Assembly: GCF_963924675.1 (NCBI RefSeq)
Contig: NC_089226.1
Location: 50,237,124-50,301,123, forward strand
Origin: Phocoena phocoena
Lineage: Eukaryota; Chordata; Mammalia; Artiodactyla; Phocoenidae
DNA: 64,000 nt
Direction of reading: 5' to 3'
This document shows, piece after piece, positions 1 through 9,970 of the stretch. Position 1 is the first letter of the stretch. Every line of letters begins with the position of its first letter. The translations under genes and the position numbers were made by a program. The notes beneath the pieces are model-generated. The model saw only the letters and a list, made by a program, of their open reading frames with translations. It ran no database searches and had not been told where the DNA came from.

Positions 1-639
1 AGAGGAAAACAAAATAAGTAAGTCAGCTTTTGATCCTGCTGCTATATTTACCCACAAGAAAGGAGGCAGCTCTCAGGTGGGCCTTTGTCTAAGTAATGTC
101 CTGAAATCCAAGTGTAAAAGGACAATATGAAACCTCAATTCTCCCAAACGGTTTGGGGCAAGTTCAGCCCTTGAGTCCCTGGGGGGCTTGGTTCCCAAGG
201 AGACTAATCCCACTTGCTCAGCATTAAGTATCAGTGGGGCAAAAGAGCTCTAGTTTGGAGCTCCGCAGAGAGGCCCGAGTGCAGGCTGGAGCCAGGTCCC
301 TTGGCCCCATAGGAAGTGAAATGGATTGATGTCAAAACCACTCAAGTGAGCGTGCTTGCTCAGGGTACAGGAGGAGGGGCCTGATGGGCTGGCAGGAGCT
401 GGCCTCTTACTTTGCTGAAGCTCATTCCATCCGAAATAGAGCTCTTCCCCAGAGGAAAGGGGAAAAGCAACGGAGACCTTGAGGTGGGGTCCACATGTGC
501 CTTTTAACTGCACATTGGAAGCACTAAGGATTTATTTTGGTCTCAGTTATAGAGCTATTTCAAGCAGAAGTTGCTCTTTGTTGCCTTCTTATCTATAGTT
601 TTCCATAGACACCATTGCTTTCGTATGACCATGTCCCTG
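1..639. other. Intergenic, no recognised element
   Basis: I see no gene, RNA or well-preserved repeat here. Short reading frames occur on both strands but have no recognisable domains. This is the far upstream flank of FAM181B, on the side that faces PRCP in the human arrangement. Confidence 0.5.
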
Positions 640-962
640 CCCGGCTGTTCCCAGAGATACTACTTGTTTGCTTGGCACACTCAAATGTATCATTTAATTC
701 TTAGCTCAAATGGTACCTGTTTATGCAGGCTTCCCCAGCTCCTCTGGTCAACTTGAAGGTCTTTTATCCCATCAATTATTGTACCTTTAATTTACTTCTA
801 TTAAGAAGTATCACATTATATTACAATGGCTTCTTTGCATGTCTGTCTGTCCACCAGAAAGGGTAGGAATCATGGCTTCTTATCTCTGTATCCGCAGTAC
901 CAGCACAGTGCTGAGCACATTGTTGGTGTCAGTATCTTTCTGTTGAATGAATAAGTGATTGG
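640..962 (+). mobile_element. L2 LINE 3' end
   Basis: Typical L2 tail features appear in order: 'TTAGCTCAAATGGTACC', a pyrimidine-rich stretch, 'TATCTCTGTATCCGCAGTACC', 'AGCACAGTGCTGAGCACA', and a terminal 'GTTGAATGAATAAGTGA'. The copy is divergent and 5'-truncated, as expected for an ancient mammal-wide LINE. Confidence 0.8.
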
Positions 963-1044
963 ATGGATATTTTATGCATAAGGATCAATTTTGTGAATCA
1001 GGCTATAGAAATTCTAATCCATGAATATCTTATATTTGTATACA

Positions 1045-1230
1045 GAGCTTTATGGTTGACAAAGAACTTCCATTTCCATGATCTCACCGATTTTCACAAT
1101 AGCCTCATCAAATTGATTCACATGATTATTCCCATTTTATAGATGGGAATATTGAGGTACAGGAGGTTAAGTGAATTTTTATAGTCAGCTGGATAATGAA
1201 AGGGTATATTGGACTCCAGTCTCAATCTCT
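1045..1230 (-). mobile_element. MIR SINE, antisense
   Basis: This reads as the reverse complement of MIR: 'CCATTTTATAGATGGGAATATTGAGG' in pieces, followed by 'GAGGTTAAGTGAA'. The copy is degraded and lacks its ends. Confidence 0.65.
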
Positions 1231-1423
1231 GGTTCTAATTTTAGCACTCTCTCTATGATATTACACTGCTTTTTTCTGTTTCTATAACCTGCAAGTATAG
1301 CTGCTCTCTTTCATTTGGAAATAGTCACTCACTTTGTTGGGAGAAAGAACAAATGATGCTGATTTTATAGGGTGATATGTTGGTAAGAAGTAGGTGGAGC
1401 CTAAAGAATCAAAAACATGGGCA

Positions 1424-1712
1424 TTTGCTGAGCTGCTTTTTTGTGCCAGGAACTTTCATATATAGCATCTCACAACAACCCTGAGGAGCTGAGATGATCT
1501 CCATTGAGCACATAAAACAAGCAAGATTCAGGGGTATTATTTGCCTCTTAGGATACCTCATTCTCACAAAGACTCTGAGAACAGTTAGGACCACTTCCAT
1601 TTTTCAGATGAGGAAACTGAGCTTTAGAAAGACAGATTGACTTGTCCAAGGGCACTTACCTAGCAAGTGGCAGGCCAGAATTTGAACCTGTCCTCATCTA
1701 ATGCCAAATCTG
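1424..1712 (-). mobile_element. MIR SINE relic, antisense, partly duplicated
   Basis: Antisense MIR motifs run from 'TTTTGTGCCAGGAAC' through 'CATCTCACAACAACCCTGAGG' to 'CAGATGAGGAAACTGAG' and 'CAAGTGGCAGGCCAGAATTT'. The 'CTCACAA...CTGAG' portion occurs twice (about 1469-1490 and 1559-1580). This suggests an internal duplication or two overlapping MIR copies. Confidence 0.7.
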
Positions 1713-2321
1713 TTTTGATGCTCAGAACTCCAATGATCTGGAAACAGACTTTTACATATTAATATTTTCATATTCTATTTATTTTGAATATGATTATGTG
1801 AGGGCTTAGTTAACTCTGTGGGGATTATGAGAGATTTTTCAGACTAAAGATTTCAATTAAATATATTGTCCTCTGCAATCTCGGGATTTGTAAGAGCTGC
1901 TCAGTTGAAAGAAAGTAAAAAAAAAAAGAGTTAGTGCTCTTGGCTGCCAGACGCAGAGGTCAATGGAATGGTCCTGCCGAAAGGCAAAGGGAAGTGCTGA
2001 CATCCACATCCGAGGAGGGAGAAACACAACTCAGTGACAAGCCCACACAATTCTCTGAGTGCGAGGTCACCAACAATAAAAAAAACAGTCGAATCATGGA
2101 GGACAAAATCTTGTGTGTTACTCAAACGAAAGGTACATTATAATTGAGCCAACTTGAGTTAAAAAAAAGTTTGTTTCAGCATGTTGGCTTGGGAAAAGTA
2201 CTTCATCTCCCAAATGAAAAGTGTTCATCTGGCCCTTTCCTTTTGGTAAGGCTGTACCTTCAGGGTGCTCAAAAATGGTTTTGCTACATCCTGAAAAATG
2301 AGGCTTAAAGAAAAGAGTTTT
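1713..2321. other. Intergenic, no recognised element
   Basis: I recognise no repeat family in this stretch. Frames of 64-69 codons lie open on both strands around 1931-2143, with no domain and no initiation context worth calling. A conserved non-coding element is possible but cannot be shown from one sequence. Confidence 0.45.
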
Positions 2322-2431
2322 GAAAGAGATGGTCTAGGGACTTCCCTGGCAGTCCAGTGGTTAAGACTCTGGCTTCCACTGCACACGACACCCAAAAAAA
2401 CAGAAAAAAAAAAAAAAAAGAAAGAGATGGT
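2322..2431 (+). mobile_element. Short, internally deleted CHR SINE with target-site duplication
   Basis: A 12-bp direct repeat GAAAGAGATGGT (2322-2333 and 2420-2431) flanks a SINE of only about 86 bp. It has the tRNA-Glu head 'GGGACTTCCCTGGCAGTCC' and runs directly into a poly(A) tail. The middle and right half of the usual 200-bp element are missing. This is either an inserted short transcript or a post-insertion deletion. Confidence 0.9.
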
Positions 2432-2479
2432 GCCCCGGGTAGACTCTGCACCTAAACTATAATAACTTATTTAGAGAAC

Positions 2480-2885
2480 ACTTTCTCACACACACAGTAT
2501 CTTCATGCATGTTACCTCACTAAATCCTCATGAACACCCTCTGACTGAGGTGTTCTATCACATATTAGATGTTCATGTAAGGAAACATAGTCACCTTTTT
2601 GTGTTTTAGAGAAATAAGGGCAAATACTCATCACAGGCTATAGAACAGTCAATAGATAAGGATTTTCCACAGGATGTTTCCTTTAAAGATCACAAGTGCC
2701 CTGTGAGGTAGGCAACCTTACCTGCATTTAACATGAGTAAGCTAAGGCAGAGAGAGGTCAGCTGGTTTGCCCGAAGCTATGTACCCATCAGAGCAAGGAT
2801 TTCAACCTGTCACAGAGCTATTGAGTGGTGAGGCTAAGACCAGAACCTGTCTTTTCTGAATCATCTTTCATGCTCTGCCAAATTA
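2480..2885 (-). mobile_element. Two degraded MIR relics, antisense
   Basis: The first (about 2480-2600) keeps 'CCTCACTAAATCCTCATGA'. The second (about 2660-2885) keeps 'CCCTGTGAGGTAGGCAACC' and 'CTAAGGCAGAGAGAGGTCA', the antisense MIR core. Both are divergent and their ends are approximate. Confidence 0.6.
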
Positions 2886-3321
2886 CTCATTTCCTCTAGC
2901 CCAAGAAACTCGCCCAGGTGAAAGTGGGTCTAAATGAACATCAAGGTGATTCTTGAAATGCAACAGAAGTTCCAAAAGGGCAACTTAAATGGCATGACAG
3001 TTAGGGGAGAGGTTCCAGTCCATATTTTGTCCTAAGAGGCTGAGAGTTTTATACACACACAGGGCTGTTTCTCTAAAGCACCAGCTAGCTTAGAGGGAGT
3101 GACTTCCTTGCCTCCTGCTGTCTACTGCTAATAAAAGATGGGTCAAGTGCTGGCCTCAGTTTGCTATATACAATTAACAGGTAGAAGAAAGAGCATCAGA
3201 GCTGAGTCCTGTAGGAACTCGAGTTAGAATTTTAGGACCAGGGCTAGAGCTTGAAGAGACACTAGTTTCCTTCTCCTATCTGATAGGTGAGGAAGCCGAG
3301 AGAGAACATAAGTTTTGTAAA
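2886..3321. other. Intergenic, no recognised element
   Basis: No recognisable coding or repeat content. GC content is ordinary, in contrast to the CpG island that begins about 300 bp further on. Confidence 0.45.
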
Positions 3322-3508
3322 GGGCTTAGGAATGGCTTTGGAGTCAGCCTGGACTGGATATAGCTTTGGCCAACTCACCGAAACTCTCTAAGGCTCAGTT
3401 TACTCATTTGTTAGATGGTGATAATAATACTGATACGTACTTTATAGGACTATTGTTCAAAGGTTAAATGAGAAAATGCATGGACAGTGCCTGGCATAAG
3501 CAATTTCC
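3322..3508 (+). mobile_element. MIR SINE
   Basis: Sense MIR landmarks appear in order: 'TTTGGAGTCAGCCTGGA', 'CTCTCTAAGGCTCAGTTTAC', 'GATGGTGATAATAATACTG', 'GTTAAATGAGAAAATGCATG' and 'CAGTGCCTGGCATAAG'. It is the last old repeat before the FAM181B CpG island. Confidence 0.8.
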
Positions 3509-3599
3509 CCGTAGCTGATGGCTACTATTGTTACCAGAGCTGGGACTGAAACCCACGGGTCTGGACTCTTGCCTTCTCAGCCTCATGGAGAGTGCCCAG

Positions 3600-4019
3600 C
3601 GCCAGGGCGTGGTTGTACCGGAGCTGGAGTTTGAGGACGCGCCATCCCATCCTCACGTCTTGCGGTTGGAGCTAGCCAAGAGAAACGCGCGGGGTGAAGG
3701 GAAACTAAGGGGTTAAGGCGATGAGCTTGAGAAAGCCCAGAAAACTAGAAAAGCGACCCCCTCACCCCCACCCCCGGCTTAGCCCAGCTAAGTAAGCCCC
3801 TCCCCTTCGCCACCGGGGCGGTCGCCGCGCGCTCCCTCCCTCCGCCCCTCGCTTACAAGACCTAATGAGCTCCCCCGGGAGGCCGAGCAGCGAGCCCGGC
3901 CCCAAGCGAGGAAGCTGTGCCGCGCGCACAGCGCCAGGGCGGGAGCCGGGCCTGGGCGGCGGGCGGGAAGCGGCCGGGGGCGCACGGGCGGCGCTGCGGG
4001 CCGCCCGGGAGCCGCGGCG
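3600..4019 (+). promoter_or_regulatory. FAM181B: FAM181B CpG-island promoter and 5' leader
   Basis: The sequence turns strongly GC- and CpG-rich from about 3600 and stays so through the coding exon. No TATA box is apparent in a fitting place. A GC box 'GGGGCGG' sits at 3815-3821, with other GGGCGG-like sites near 3938-3966, as in TATA-less CpG-island promoters. The transcription start cannot be fixed from sequence alone. An ATG at 3865 lies in a different frame from FAM181B, has a weak context (C at -3, A at +4) and opens a frame that runs past the FAM181B start to 4293. If the leader includes it, it would act as an overlapping upstream frame. Confidence 0.7.
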
Positions 4020-5300
4020 ATGGCAGTCCAGGCGGCGCTCCTCAGCACGCACCCCTTCGTCCCCTTCGGCTTCGGGGGCTCCCCTGACGGGCTGGGAAGC
4101 GCCTTCGGAGCCCTGGACAAGGGTTGCTGTTTCGAGGACGAGGAGACCGGGACACCGGCGGGCGCGCTGCTGGCGGGCGCCGAGGGCGGGGACGTGCGCG
4201 AGGCCACCCGCGACCTGCTCAGCTTCATTGACTCGGCGTCCAGCAACATCAAGCTGGCATTGGACAAGCCCGGCAAGTCGAAGCGGAAGGTGAACCACCG
4301 CAAGTACCTGCAGAAGCAGATCAAGCGCTGCAGCGGCCTCATGGGCGCCGCGCCCCCGGGCCCGCCCTCCCCGGGCGCCGCCGACACGCCCGCCAAGCGG
4401 CCGCTCGCCGCAGCCAGCGCCCAGACGGTCCCGGTCCAGGCCCACGGCAAGGCGGGCCCCCGGCGGGAGACGTCGCAGGCCGCGGCGGCCGCCAGCCTCC
4501 AAAGCCAGAGCCTGGCCGCGCTCTTCGACTCGCTGAGCCACGTCCCTGGGGCAGCAGATCCTGCCGGGGTTGCGGAGGCGGCGCCCGCGGCCGGGCTCGT
4601 GGGAGCGGGCGCTGGGGGCGTGGGAGGGGACGCGGCCGGCCCTGCAGGGGGTCCGGCCGTCCCCGGCGCCAGGAAGGTCCCGCTGCGGGCCCGCAACCTG
4701 CCCCCGTCCTTCTTCACCGAGCCGTCCCGGGCGGGCGGCCGCGGGTGCGGCCCGTCGGGGCCCGGCGTGAGCTTGGGCGACCTGGAGAAGGGCGCCGAGG
4801 CCGCGGAGTTCTTCGAGATGCTGGGGCCCGACTACGGCGCCGGCACCGAGGCGGGCGTCTTGCTCGCCGCGGAGCCTCTCGATGTGCTCCTCACCGGAGC
4901 CGCCGTCCTAAGGGGACCCCCGGAGCTGGAGCCCGGCCTCTTTGAGCCGCCACCCGCGATGGGGGGCAGCCTACTGTACCCCGAGCCCTGGAGCGCCCCG
5001 GGCGGCCCCACGACCAAGAAGTCACCCCTGGCTGCCCCCCGCAGTGGCTTGACCTTGAACGAGCCCTTGCGCCCCCTGTACCCAGCCGCCGCGGACTCTC
5101 CGGGCGGGGACGACGGGCCCGGCCTTTTGGCCTCTTTCTCCCCCTTCTTCTCAGACTGCGCTCTGCCCCCGCCGCCCCCGCCCCCGCAGGTGTCCTACGA
5201 CTACAGCGCGGGCTACAGCCGCACTGCGTACGCCAGCCTTTGGAGACCGGACGGGATTTGGGAAGGGGCGCCTGGGGAGGAGGGAGCGCACCGGGACTGA
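4020..5300 (+). CDS. FAM181B: FAM181B, TEAD-binding family protein (single exon)
   Basis: The gene encodes 426 residues in one uninterrupted exon, the length I know for mammalian FAM181B. The ATG at 4020 has G at -3 and G at +4. The N-terminus (MAVQAALLSTHPFVPFGFGG) matches the family. Residues about 58-107 form the conserved FAM181 block: an acidic/hydrophobic helix (DVREATRDLLSFIDSA) followed by a basic segment (KPGKSKRKVNHRKYLQKQIK) that could serve in nuclear localisation. Residues 220-235 (VPLRARNLPPSFFTEP, bases 4677-4724) resemble the YAP omega-loop with its LP-x-SFF core. FAM181A and FAM181B are reported TEAD interactors through this motif. The protein also has an Ala/Gly-rich linker (about 180-215), a proline run (383-389) and a conserved tyrosine-rich tail (YDYSAGYSRTAYASLW, 393-408). 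I see no signal peptide, membrane segment or enzyme domain. Expression in neural development is known for the family. No frameshift or internal stop is present, so the gene looks functional. Confidence 0.97.
   Translation: MAVQAALLSTHPFVPFGFGGSPDGLGSAFGALDKGCCFEDEETGTPAGALLAGAEGGDVREATRDLLSFIDSASSNIKLALDKPGKSKRKVNHRKYLQKQIKRCSGLMGAAPPGPPSPGAADTPAKRPLAAASAQTVPVQAHGKAGPRRETSQAAAAASLQSQSLAALFDSLSHVPGAADPAGVAEAAPAAGLVGAGAGGVGGDAAGPAGGPAVPGARKVPLRARNLPPSFFTEPSRAGGRGCGPSGPGVSLGDLEKGAEAAEFFEMLGPDYGAGTEAGVLLAAEPLDVLLTGAAVLRGPPELEPGLFEPPPAMGGSLLYPEPWSAPGGPTTKKSPLAAPRSGLTLNEPLRPLYPAAADSPGGDDGPGLLASFSPFFSDCALPPPPPPPQVSYDYSAGYSRTAYASLWRPDGIWEGAPGEEGAHRD
4677..4724 (+). other. FAM181B: TEAD-binding omega-loop motif within FAM181B
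   Basis: These bases encode residues 220-235. The arginine pair, the LP turn and the SFF triplet line up with the YAP/TAZ loop that docks on TEAD transcription factors. The resemblance is visible in the translation. The binding role is known from FAM181 and YAP biology and was not tested here. Confidence 0.85.
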
Positions 5301-5740
5301 CTGCGCGGTACCCTTCTCCCCCAGTGGAGACTGCTGTGGAGGCGGCCGCCTCTGGGTCTCTCCTAAGCCTAGAGAACGATGGGCAAATGCACGTGGAGTT
5401 GAAACGGGATTTTAAAAATTCAGTTAATAAAAGAAACTTAAGAAAAAGAGATGAAGAGAAGTTGGGGGTTGTTTTAATCACAGCCTCGTGTTTAAAAAAA
5501 AAAAAAAAAAAAGCCGTTGGAAGGTTCCTACCGGATCAGACAAGCCAAGAAATCAAGACGGGATTTGGGGAATGGGGTGGGGATGTCGGAAGGGGCAGGA
5601 GGTGGTTTCTGTAGCCATCTGTCCCTTCTCCAACTTTTCATCAAAAGGTCAGTGTATTTAGTGTGCTTGCCCCCTCCAAACAGTGCCCTGGTCCCTCCCC
5701 TCCCCTGCCCTTAGAGTGCGTTATGAATTAAAGTCTGTAT
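5301..5740 (+). promoter_or_regulatory. FAM181B: FAM181B 3' UTR with candidate poly(A) signals
   Basis: Two candidate cleavage signals follow the stop codon. AATAAA lies at 5426-5431. ATTAAA lies at 5727-5732 and is followed by T/G-rich sequence suited to a downstream element. An uninterrupted A19 run lies at 5494-5512 between them and is probably length-variable. Which signal is used cannot be decided here. The true 3' end could also lie further downstream. Confidence 0.55.
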
Positions 5741-7190
5741 TGAAAAGAATGGAGCAGAGGTATGTTGTTATTGATTTGGGTGTTTTCTTAGAGGACGGTT
5801 TCCTGTGTGGTCTCTGCCTTGTTAGGTGAGAGTGTTATTGAGGACGTGAGGCCAGTGGGCACTGCCGACCTCCCCTGTGCTGGTCCCGGGTCTCTGTCAC
5901 TTTTCCTCCTAGGTTTCTTCAGGCTCCCTTCTTTCTTCCATCTCTTTAACTTTCCCACTCTTATCAGTGCCCTTGTTCACTTTTCTTTCTCTGGCCTCTC
6001 ATTGCTCTGTCTATTTTTTCCTGTGGGCTTTTCTTGCAAATTTCTGATGTAGGAACCTTAAATTTAGCAAACCTGGGGTCCATTTCTCTCCTTTTCCCAT
6101 TCTTCAACCACTTTGGGAGGGGGAGACTGGGCAAGTTATAACATCTTTGCATCTAAGTTTCTTTATCTGAGAGGGTGGGGACGACGATATTTCCTCCACT
6201 TTTCACTTCTTCACAGCTTGTTGGGTAGCTCAGAGGGAAAATACATAACATGCCTTGAGCACCCCACCCCCAGGCCAGTGCTTGATTGGGTCTGCAGGTA
6301 TATATACTTTATAAACCTATATAAATGTTTTCTACACATGGAAGCCATTAGGACTGTAAGTCCCATGCTCTTTGTTGGTCCATCTATTTGCCTGGTGATT
6401 GCCCTTTCCCTTACAAGCTGTACACTCTCTCTACCCTCTGTCATTTTGTTCCACTCTGCCCCTCCCCCCCCCGTTGGTTTCTGCCTCCTGTGCTTCCTCA
6501 CACCCACATTCTCTCCATTAAAGGGCATAGTGAAGGTGTGAAGTTTCCCAAGGAGACTCTCCCAGACTGTCCCCTGGAGTCTGATCCGTTCATCAGAGGG
6601 AGATTGGGGAAAAATCAGAAATGTTTTAACCAGCCATGAAGTGGCAGGACTCATGGCATATCAGGATCATTGAAGGGCAGAGGAGGAAAGACCAGGTGGG
6701 AAGTGAGCCGCTGGAAAGAAAAAAGTGAGCCCTTCAGTTCTGCAGCCTTGCCGGTGAAAATGTCAGGAGAGACCAACACCCAGACAATACGAGATGTCGC
6801 CTACTGGTTATGTTGCAGTGGAGAGAGAGCTGCCTCTGTTCAGGCAGCCAAGATAGATTGTAAGAGTATCCACATGTGAGAAAGTTGAAACCCAGTGTTA
6901 TGCAAAAGATTTTAAAGTCTAGATCAGTGTTTGCCCAAATCAAAAGTACTGCGATCTTTTCAGAAAAGAATTTGGGGAAAAAAACAAGATACTGAGCCAT
7001 GGCAGACAGCTTTCAATACTATCCCTAAGTCACTTTCTTCTGAATAAAACCTGTCTTAAGAAAGCACCACAAGAAATACAGCAGAGAGTCCTGTTAACTA
7101 TGAAAAGAACGTTTGCAAGTTTAGAAACTTGGTGTCTATTAAATTGCGAGGTGGTAACAAATGATTAATTCCACTGTGCTAGCAGAATAT
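5741..7190. other. Intergenic downstream of FAM181B, no recognised element
   Basis: The stretch is partly pyrimidine-rich (about 5880-6060 and 6360-6500), including a C9 run near 6463. Frames of up to 147 codons are open on both strands near 6113-6654 but encode low-complexity sequence with no domain. Nothing here supports a gene. Confidence 0.5.
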
Positions 7191-7194
7191 TATT

Positions 7195-7330
7195 CAGCAA
7201 TTATTTAATTTATTGAAATGACTTTATGCTGTTATGATCCCCATTTGAAAAGTGAGGCTCAGACAGGTTAAAATAACTTGTCAAAAGCAAGCAGTGGGTC
7301 CAAGATCCAGATCTGTAAGTGTCCTGTCAC
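7195..7330 (-). mobile_element. MIR SINE, antisense
   Basis: Landmarks are 'TGATCCCCATTTGAAAAGTG', 'AGGCTCAGACAGGTTAAAA' and 'CTTGTCAAAAGCAAGCAG', the antisense MIR core. The copy is truncated at both ends. Confidence 0.7.
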
Positions 7331-7409
7331 CAAGACCTGTCTGTTAGTTTGCTTCTGCCGTGCTTTGTTAGTGTGTACGGTTTCCAGTCCCCTGCATTAC
7401 GCTACTAGC

Positions 7410-7622
7410 AGGGATTCAACATCACCACCATTGACATTTTGGGCAGGTTAATTCTTTGCTGTGGGGACTGCCCTGTGCATAGTTGGATGTCTAGCAGCAT
7501 CCCTGGCCTCTACCCACTAGATGCCGATAGTACTCCCCTACTTGTGACAATCAAAAATATCTCCATTACCACAAATCCCCTGGGGGGCAAAATTGCTACC
7601 AGTTGAAAACTACTATGCTAGA
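7410..7622 (-). mobile_element. MER5-type non-autonomous hAT-Charlie element
   Basis: Diagnostic MER5 text appears in reverse orientation: 'CATTGACATTTTGGGC', 'GTCTAGCAGCATCCCTGGCC', 'TCTACCCACTAGATGCC', 'CCCCTGGGGGGCAAAATTGC' and 'CAGTTGAAAACTACT'. The element is nearly complete. MER5A/MER5B subfamily was not resolved. Confidence 0.9.
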
Positions 7623-7639
7623 CAAATATATAAGCAGCA

Positions 7640-7800
7640 TCTGTGGGGTGCCTGACACTTTCACGTACATGACCTCATTTAATACTTACAAAGGTTTGTG
7701 CTTAGGTTTTGTTATTATCCTCACTGTTGTAGGTGAAAAGTAAGAAGGGCAAAGGGAGGGGCTAAATCAATCAGCTTAGCTACATCTCATCTCTGCTAAT
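7640..7800 (-). mobile_element. MIR SINE relic, antisense
   Basis: 'GACCTCATTTAATACTTACA', 'TTATTATCCTCACTGTTGTA' and 'GGGGCTAAATCAATCAGC' follow the antisense MIR layout. The copy is divergent. Confidence 0.6.
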
Positions 7801-9346
7801 TTACTAGCCATGGACTAGCTAACTGTATTGAAAGGAAGTCTTCCCCTTGGCAAAATTGGATAACTATCCCAAAGGGTTATCATGAGGATTTGGCATAGGG
7901 TATGTATAAATGCCCACCACCAGAGAAAGATAGTTCTTAGTACCAGGCAGCCAAGTCTTGGCATTATGTCAAGGTTCCAAACCATCCAGGATGCCAAGAA
8001 TGTGTGCTTGGCCCCTATGTAGCCTCCAAATTGTCCCATCTCTGATTCCTCTTCTCCCCATGTTGCTTTCCAGTCTGAGCTCATGTATGCCTGACTGTAC
8101 AGCCTACCACAGTACAGTAAGGAGTGCCCATTAATAATAGTCCTGCCAAAGGCTGAGTATATTTTTTGCTTCCTCTCATGTTTCATTTTCTCCTGAAGCC
8201 TGTTAAAAAGTATTTTTGTCTCCTGTCTAGCCACGTACTTGCCCACAGACAAGTCTTTTTAAATGCAATGGTAGATATTTTTCAAGACTGGAAATATGTT
8301 ATGATATGCTTGTAGTTGTATGACTTTGGACAGGCTGGGGATCTTAGCCTAGCTGGTGATAATAATTACGTTATATGCTGCGTATTCAGGATTCCCCGTC
8401 TCAGCTGGGAATTCCTGTGTTCTTGGAATGTGTTTTACTGTTTTCTTACATCTCCAAGCCTTTGCTCATCTCCGTTCAAGCCTCAACCCCACCCTTCTCC
8501 TCACTCTGCGTCCTGACAAGATGGAAAGCATCTGTTGTAATCCCCCTCCATTTCCCATTCCCACTTTCACACATGGGATTTTCTCTCAGGCAGGTGGGAC
8601 CTTCTCCTACCCTCAGGACTCAGCATCCTGCCTCTTCTACTTCATGAGGACAAGATGCTGCTCCATCAATTATCCTTAGCCTCCTATATCTCCAGCCTCA
8701 TCCTCACTTTTTCCTTTCATTATAGAAATAGGCCTTCAGCATGGTTTAAAAAATAAGAAAGAGGGGGAATAAAGAGGTGAAAAATTCTCTTGACCCTGTT
8801 TCCTTCTCTAGATATTACTCTATCTTCTTCTCTTTAGAGTTGAGTCTCTCAGAAAAACAATCCACACTTTTTTGCCTCCATCTCACCTGCTCTTTAAACC
8901 TTAACTATTTTGAGTCCTAAGGTGATCAAACATCCCAGCTTGCACAGGACTGTCCCAGACAGAGTTATTTTGCCTGGAGCAGTGTGTTTGGTGGCAGGCA
9001 TAGGGGATATTGTGACATGCTTTCAATCATTTGTTCCACCCATAGACTGTGACCAGAATTTTCCTCTGTGAGATTAACAATAACTAGAAGCCCTGTTCTC
9101 AATGAATCTAAAATTGAGTTGGACTGTTCAGACTATAGGTACAAGAGATGTTTAGTGCCAATATGAGAGTGAAGAAGCAATACAGGAAGATAATCTGAGG
9201 GATGTCACAAAGTACTCGATAGTTTAATTCCTAAATAAATAGTATAGGCAGGTTTTTTTTGCTTAAAAAATGTGATGTTACTAGAAACATATTCCAGGTT
9301 GAGAAACACCATATTTATTTTTTCATAGAATGTGATGGCAGGGATG
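7801..9346. other. Intergenic; possible L2-like remnant near 8430-8720
   Basis: Most of this stretch matches nothing I recognise. The section around 8430-8720 has the loose pyrimidine-rich style of an L2 3' region ('CTTTGCTCATCTCCGTTCAA') but is too diverged to call. Frames of 100-145 codons around 7815-8679 have no domains. Confidence 0.4.
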
Positions 9347-9347
9347 G

Positions 9348-9390
<43 letters not shown>

Positions 9391-9400
9391 AGGAGAGAGA
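9347..9400. repeat. (GA)n microsatellite
   Basis: Almost pure GA dinucleotides with a few AAG interruptions near the right end. This is a purine/pyrimidine-asymmetric tract that can form triplex DNA and is likely length-polymorphic. Confidence 0.97.
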
Positions 9401-9456
9401 ATATGTGGCTAGATTCCTGGCAATGGACTCAAGATCCACTTATTACCTAGAATAAA

Positions 9457-9926
9457 TGTTATGGGTTGGATTGTGTTCCCTCAAAAAGATATGTTGAAGT
9501 CCTACCTCCCAGGCCCCCAGAATGTGACCTTATTTGGAAATAGGGTCTTACCTAATCAGAGGTTATCAAGTTAAAATGAGGTCACTAGGGTGGGAGCTAC
9601 TCCAATATGACTGGTGTCCTTATAAAAAGGAGAAATTTGGACACAGAGACAGACGCAAAGTGAGAAGACAACGTGAAGATACGAAGGGAGAAGACAGCCA
9701 TGTGACTGAAGTGATGCATCTACAAGCTAAGGAGCGCCAAGGACTGCCCCCAAACACCAGAATCTAGAAGAGGCAAGGAAGCACCTCTCTCTAGCACCTT
9801 CATAGAGACCCTACCGACACCTTGATTTCAGACTGCTAGGCTCCAGAGCCGTGAGACAATACATTTCTATTGTTTTAAGCCAATTAATGGCACCTTGTTA
9901 TAGCAGTCCTAGGAAACTAATGAACA
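9457..9926 (+). mobile_element. MLT1-type solo LTR (ERVL-MaLR)
   Basis: The sequence starts 'TGTTATGGGTTGGATTGTGT' and contains 'AAGATATGTTGAAGTCCTA', 'CTTATTTGGAAATAGGGTC', 'GTCCTTATAAAAAGGAGAAA', 'GCCATGTGACTGAAG' and 'TATTGTTTTAAGCCA', ending near '...CTAATGAACA'. That is the standard MLT1 LTR layout. No clean 5-bp target duplication is visible. There is no internal retroviral region next to it, so it is a solo LTR. Confidence 0.88.
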
Positions 9927-9966
9927 CTATGACAAACAAAATTAAATTCTACTTATTGGGCCACAC

Positions 9967-9970
<4 letters not shown>

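Larger units (their letters stand above)
3600..5350. other. CpG island covering FAM181B
   Basis: CpG dinucleotides are dense and GC content is very high throughout, in sharp contrast with the AT-rich flanks. The high GC also removes stop codons in other frames, which explains several long spurious open frames on both strands here. Islands that cover a whole short gene are common for developmental regulators. Confidence 0.93.

Noticed and set aside
3762..4717. Long minus-strand frames (259 and 309 codons) opposite FAM181B
   Set aside because: They lie in extreme GC content where stops are rare, have low-complexity Arg/Ala/Pro translations, and mirror a well-conserved gene on the other strand. 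They are shadows, not genes.
4570..4945. Two 66-codon plus-strand frames inside FAM181B
   Set aside because: Alternate frames of the same GC-rich exon with no domain and no separate start signal.
4891..5481. 196-codon minus-strand frame across the FAM181B 3' end
   Set aside because: Antisense composition effect; it begins in the 3' UTR A/T sequence and then runs through the coding shadow.
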